Part shown: positions 61,683 through 64,000 of the stretch, in pieces | Layout of the letters: every line of letters starts with the position of its first letter | How positions within the stretch are numbered: the first letter of the stretch is position 1 | Source: Tetragonia tetragonoides | Lineage: Eukaryota > Streptophyta > Magnoliopsida > Caryophyllales > Aizoaceae | Assembly: GCA_038025085.1 (NCBI GenBank) | Contig: CM076151.1 | Coordinates: 8,313,001-8,377,000 of the forward strand | Reading direction: 5' to 3' | DNA: 64,000 nt | Notes under the pieces: generated by a model | The model's database searches: none | The model's input: the letters and a program-made list of their open reading frames with translations, nothing else | Told to the model about the DNA's origin: nothing | Made by a program: the position numbers and the translations under genes

Positions 61683-64000
61683 CTCGAAAAATGAAAGCTA
61701 TAATCCACCGATTTTTGGGCTTTCGGAAGGCCCGAATTGAAAATGGATATTTTTGCACCATATCGCATTGGACGTCCTTAGAGGACATTCGAGACCACTG
61801 GGATCGGTCGTCGGGTCCTTATTAGAAATAGACGGTCGTTTTACCAAACACCCACTATAAGGACTAAAATAGTAAAAGTATGAGTGAAATCGGAGTTTGG
61901 GGATCAGGAATTCAAGAAAACCTTTTCGCGACACCGAGTGTCCTCCTGGGTCATAATAGACCATACGTAGAAGTTTGGGTAAAAATCACAATCTGGCTCC
62001 GAGAAGCCAAAAAATGAAGCTTGAGTAAGGCCCGTGAACAAAAAAGAATATTTTTCCACCATATTGCATGGGACACCACTAGAAAACATTGTAGGCCTCC
62101 AAGTCGGTTGACGAGTCCTTCTTAGGTTTCAATATTCGTTTTACCATACACCTACTAAAAAGGATGGAATACCGAAAATGTGGGTTAAAGCAGAGTTTGG
62201 GGACGTCGTTGACCTTTCGGGGAATCGGGGGTGCTCTTGGGTCATTTTAGACCCTGTTGATAAATTTGGGCAAAAATCACAAACTAACCCCAAGAAGCCG
62301 AAAAATAAAGCTTATAATTCTCGGTTTTTGACTTTCGGAAGGCCCCGAAACAAAAGAGCATTTTTTTGCACCATATTGCACGGGATATCCTTAGTGGACA
62401 TTTGAGGCCCTAAGGATTGGTTGTCGTGTCCTTGATAGATTTGAACGACCGTTTTACTAAATACTCATTATACAAGCCGAAATACTGAAATCATGGGTGA
62501 AATCAGATTTGGGGACCTGGATTACCTTTACGGGCTACTGGGGTCATTTTGGGTTACAATAGATCCGCAAGGGAAGTGTGGGGGAAAAAAGTATCATAAT
62601 TTGGCCCCAAGATGCCGAAAAATTAAGGCTACATAATCCACGATTTTTGGGCTTGCGAAAGCCCCGAAATAAAAGTGGATATTTTCGCACCATATCGCAC
62701 AAGTCACTCTTATGGGTCGTCGGATCCCCCCGGGATCGGTTATCATGTCCTTGGTAGGCTTGGACAGTCGTTTTAACAAACACTCACAATAAGGGCAGAA
62801 TACCGAAAACATGGGTGGAATTGGAGTTTGGGGACCCATATGACCTTTTTAGGGCACCGGGGGTCCTCTTTGATCACAAAAGACCCACCAAAGAATTTTG
62901 GGCAAAATCACAACCTAACCCCCGTGAAGCCGAAAAATGAAGGATATAATCCACGATTTTTTAGTTTCCGAAAGGCCCCATATCGAAAGTTAATAATTTA
63001 TCACCATATCGCATCGGACACCCCTAAGGGTCATTTACGGCCCCTCGGATCAGTTGTCGGGTCCTTGATAAGCTTGGGCAACCGTTTTACCAGGCACCCA
63101 CAATAAGGTCGGAAAAGTGAAATCATGGTTACATCGGAGTTTGGGGAGCCAAATGACCTTTTCGGGGCACCGAGGGTTTTCTTTGGTCGTAATAATCCGC
63201 CTGGAGAAGTTTGGGCAACCGACCTCGGGAAGCCGAAAAATAAAGGCTAATTCACGATTTTTGGGCTTCCTAAAGACCTTGGAATGAAAGTGGATATATT
63301 CGCACCATATCGCACGGGACATCTCCAGAGGATATAGGAGGACCCCAGGGTCGGTTGTCGATCCTTGTTAGACTTGGACGTTCTTCTTACCAAACACCCA
63401 TTATAAAGGACTGATTACCGAAAACATGAGTGAAATCAGAGTTTGGGGACGCGAATGATCTTTGATGGGCACCGAGGGTCCTATTGGGTCCTAATAAGAC
63501 CCCCAGAGAATTTTGGCAAAAGTCACAATATAACCCCAGGAAGCCGAAAAAAGATAAGGCTATAATCTATGAGTTTTTGGCTTCTAGAAGGCCCCGAAAT
63601 GAAAGTGGATATTTTCTCACCATATTGCACGAGACACCCTTAGGGGATATTGGAGACCCACGGGATCGGTTGTCGAATCCTTAATAGGAATGGACAGTTG
63701 TTTTACAAGAGACCTACTACAAGGGGCGGAATATCAAAAGTATGGGTGAAATCAGAGTTTGGGGACTCGAATGATCTTTTCAGGGCATCGGAGGTTCTCT
63801 TGGGTCACAATAGACTTATCGAGGGAAGTTTGGGCAAAAATCACAACCTGCCCCTAGGAAGCCGAAAAATAAAGGCTATACCCACGGTTTTCAAAAGGTT
63901 TCAAAACGATGGTGGATATTTCTCGCACCATAACACACGACACATCCTAGGGGACATAAGGGCTCATGGTATCGCATATCGGGCCCCTGTTAGGCTTCGA
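61683..64000. repeat. Satellite array, about 311-bp monomers, open at right edge
   Basis: At least seven diverged monomers in one orientation. The marker GCCGAAAAA (or a variant) occurs at about 61683, 62006, 62297, 62614, 62929, 63232, 63543 and 63861, giving spacings of 323, 291, 317, 315, 303, 311 and 318. Each unit also has CCACGATTTTTGGGCTT, CACCATATCGCA, TTTTACCAAACACCCA and AGAGTTTGGGGA. Copy 2 lacks the CCACGATTTTTGG part. Open frames inside are chance by-products. I do not recognise the family. Confidence 0.92.

Noticed and set aside
62178..63684. Small open frames in the satellite array
   Set aside because: They recur at the monomer period with shifting frames and stops; by-products of the repeat, not genes.

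Overview
The window is nuclear DNA from a flowering plant, almost certainly a eudicot. It has intron-rich plant-only gene families (PDV2, CASP-like, ATL, PPR, phytoglobin, trihelix, DC1), AT-rich GT-AG introns, a nuclear tRNA-Ile(AAU), and many plant-type repeats: hAT, Mutator-like fold-backs, a Helitron candidate, Tourist and Stowaway MITEs, SINEs and a roughly 311-bp satellite. I cannot name the species from sequence alone. A pair of class 1 phytoglobins, one with a plastid-transit-like leader, would fit Amaranthaceae (beet, spinach, quinoa), but that is a weak inference.

Layout, left to right. An ARIADNE-type RBR ubiquitin ligase runs off the left edge (1-1470). A 2.46-kb non-autonomous hAT element follows (3061-5520). 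Next come a Lzipper-MIP1/DUF547 gene (8094-10855), PDV2 (12581-14427) and two tandem class 1 phytoglobins (15079-16596 and 18594-19891). A 995-bp Mutator-like fold-back with a 9-bp target duplication is at 20809-21803. On the minus strand lie a DUF4228/PADRE gene (22867-23346) and a DC1 zinc-finger gene (25359-27054). A small retroposon (28088-28638) and a GC-rich fold-back (29710-30472) precede an intronless PPR gene (30521-32002). On the minus strand again are a CASP-like gene (33722-34829) and a tiny TOM6 gene (38755-38913) with a long 3'-UTR intron. Then come an ATL RING-H2 ligase (41309-42478), a decayed LACS gene (45628-51995) with an antisense tRNA-Ile in its first intron, a Helitron candidate (52972-54339), COQ10 (54688-57299), a trihelix factor (59318-60577), and a satellite array from about 61683 to the right edge.

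The genes are independent housekeeping and regulatory loci; they form no operon or visible pathway cluster. Several touch organelles: PDV2 (plastid division), COQ10, TOM6 and the PPR protein (mitochondria), and possibly the second phytoglobin (plastid). Nine genes read cleanly: PDV2, DUF4228, DC1, PPR, CASPL5, TOM6, ATL, COQ10 and trihelix. Four others carry clear one-base frame breaks in conserved exons (ARI, both phytoglobins, LACS), and the DUF547 gene has an unexplained splice-phase mismatch. LACS, with at least four lesions, looks like a true pseudogene; the single breaks may be pseudogenisation or assembly errors. All exon boundaries were placed by eye from splice signals and family knowledge.
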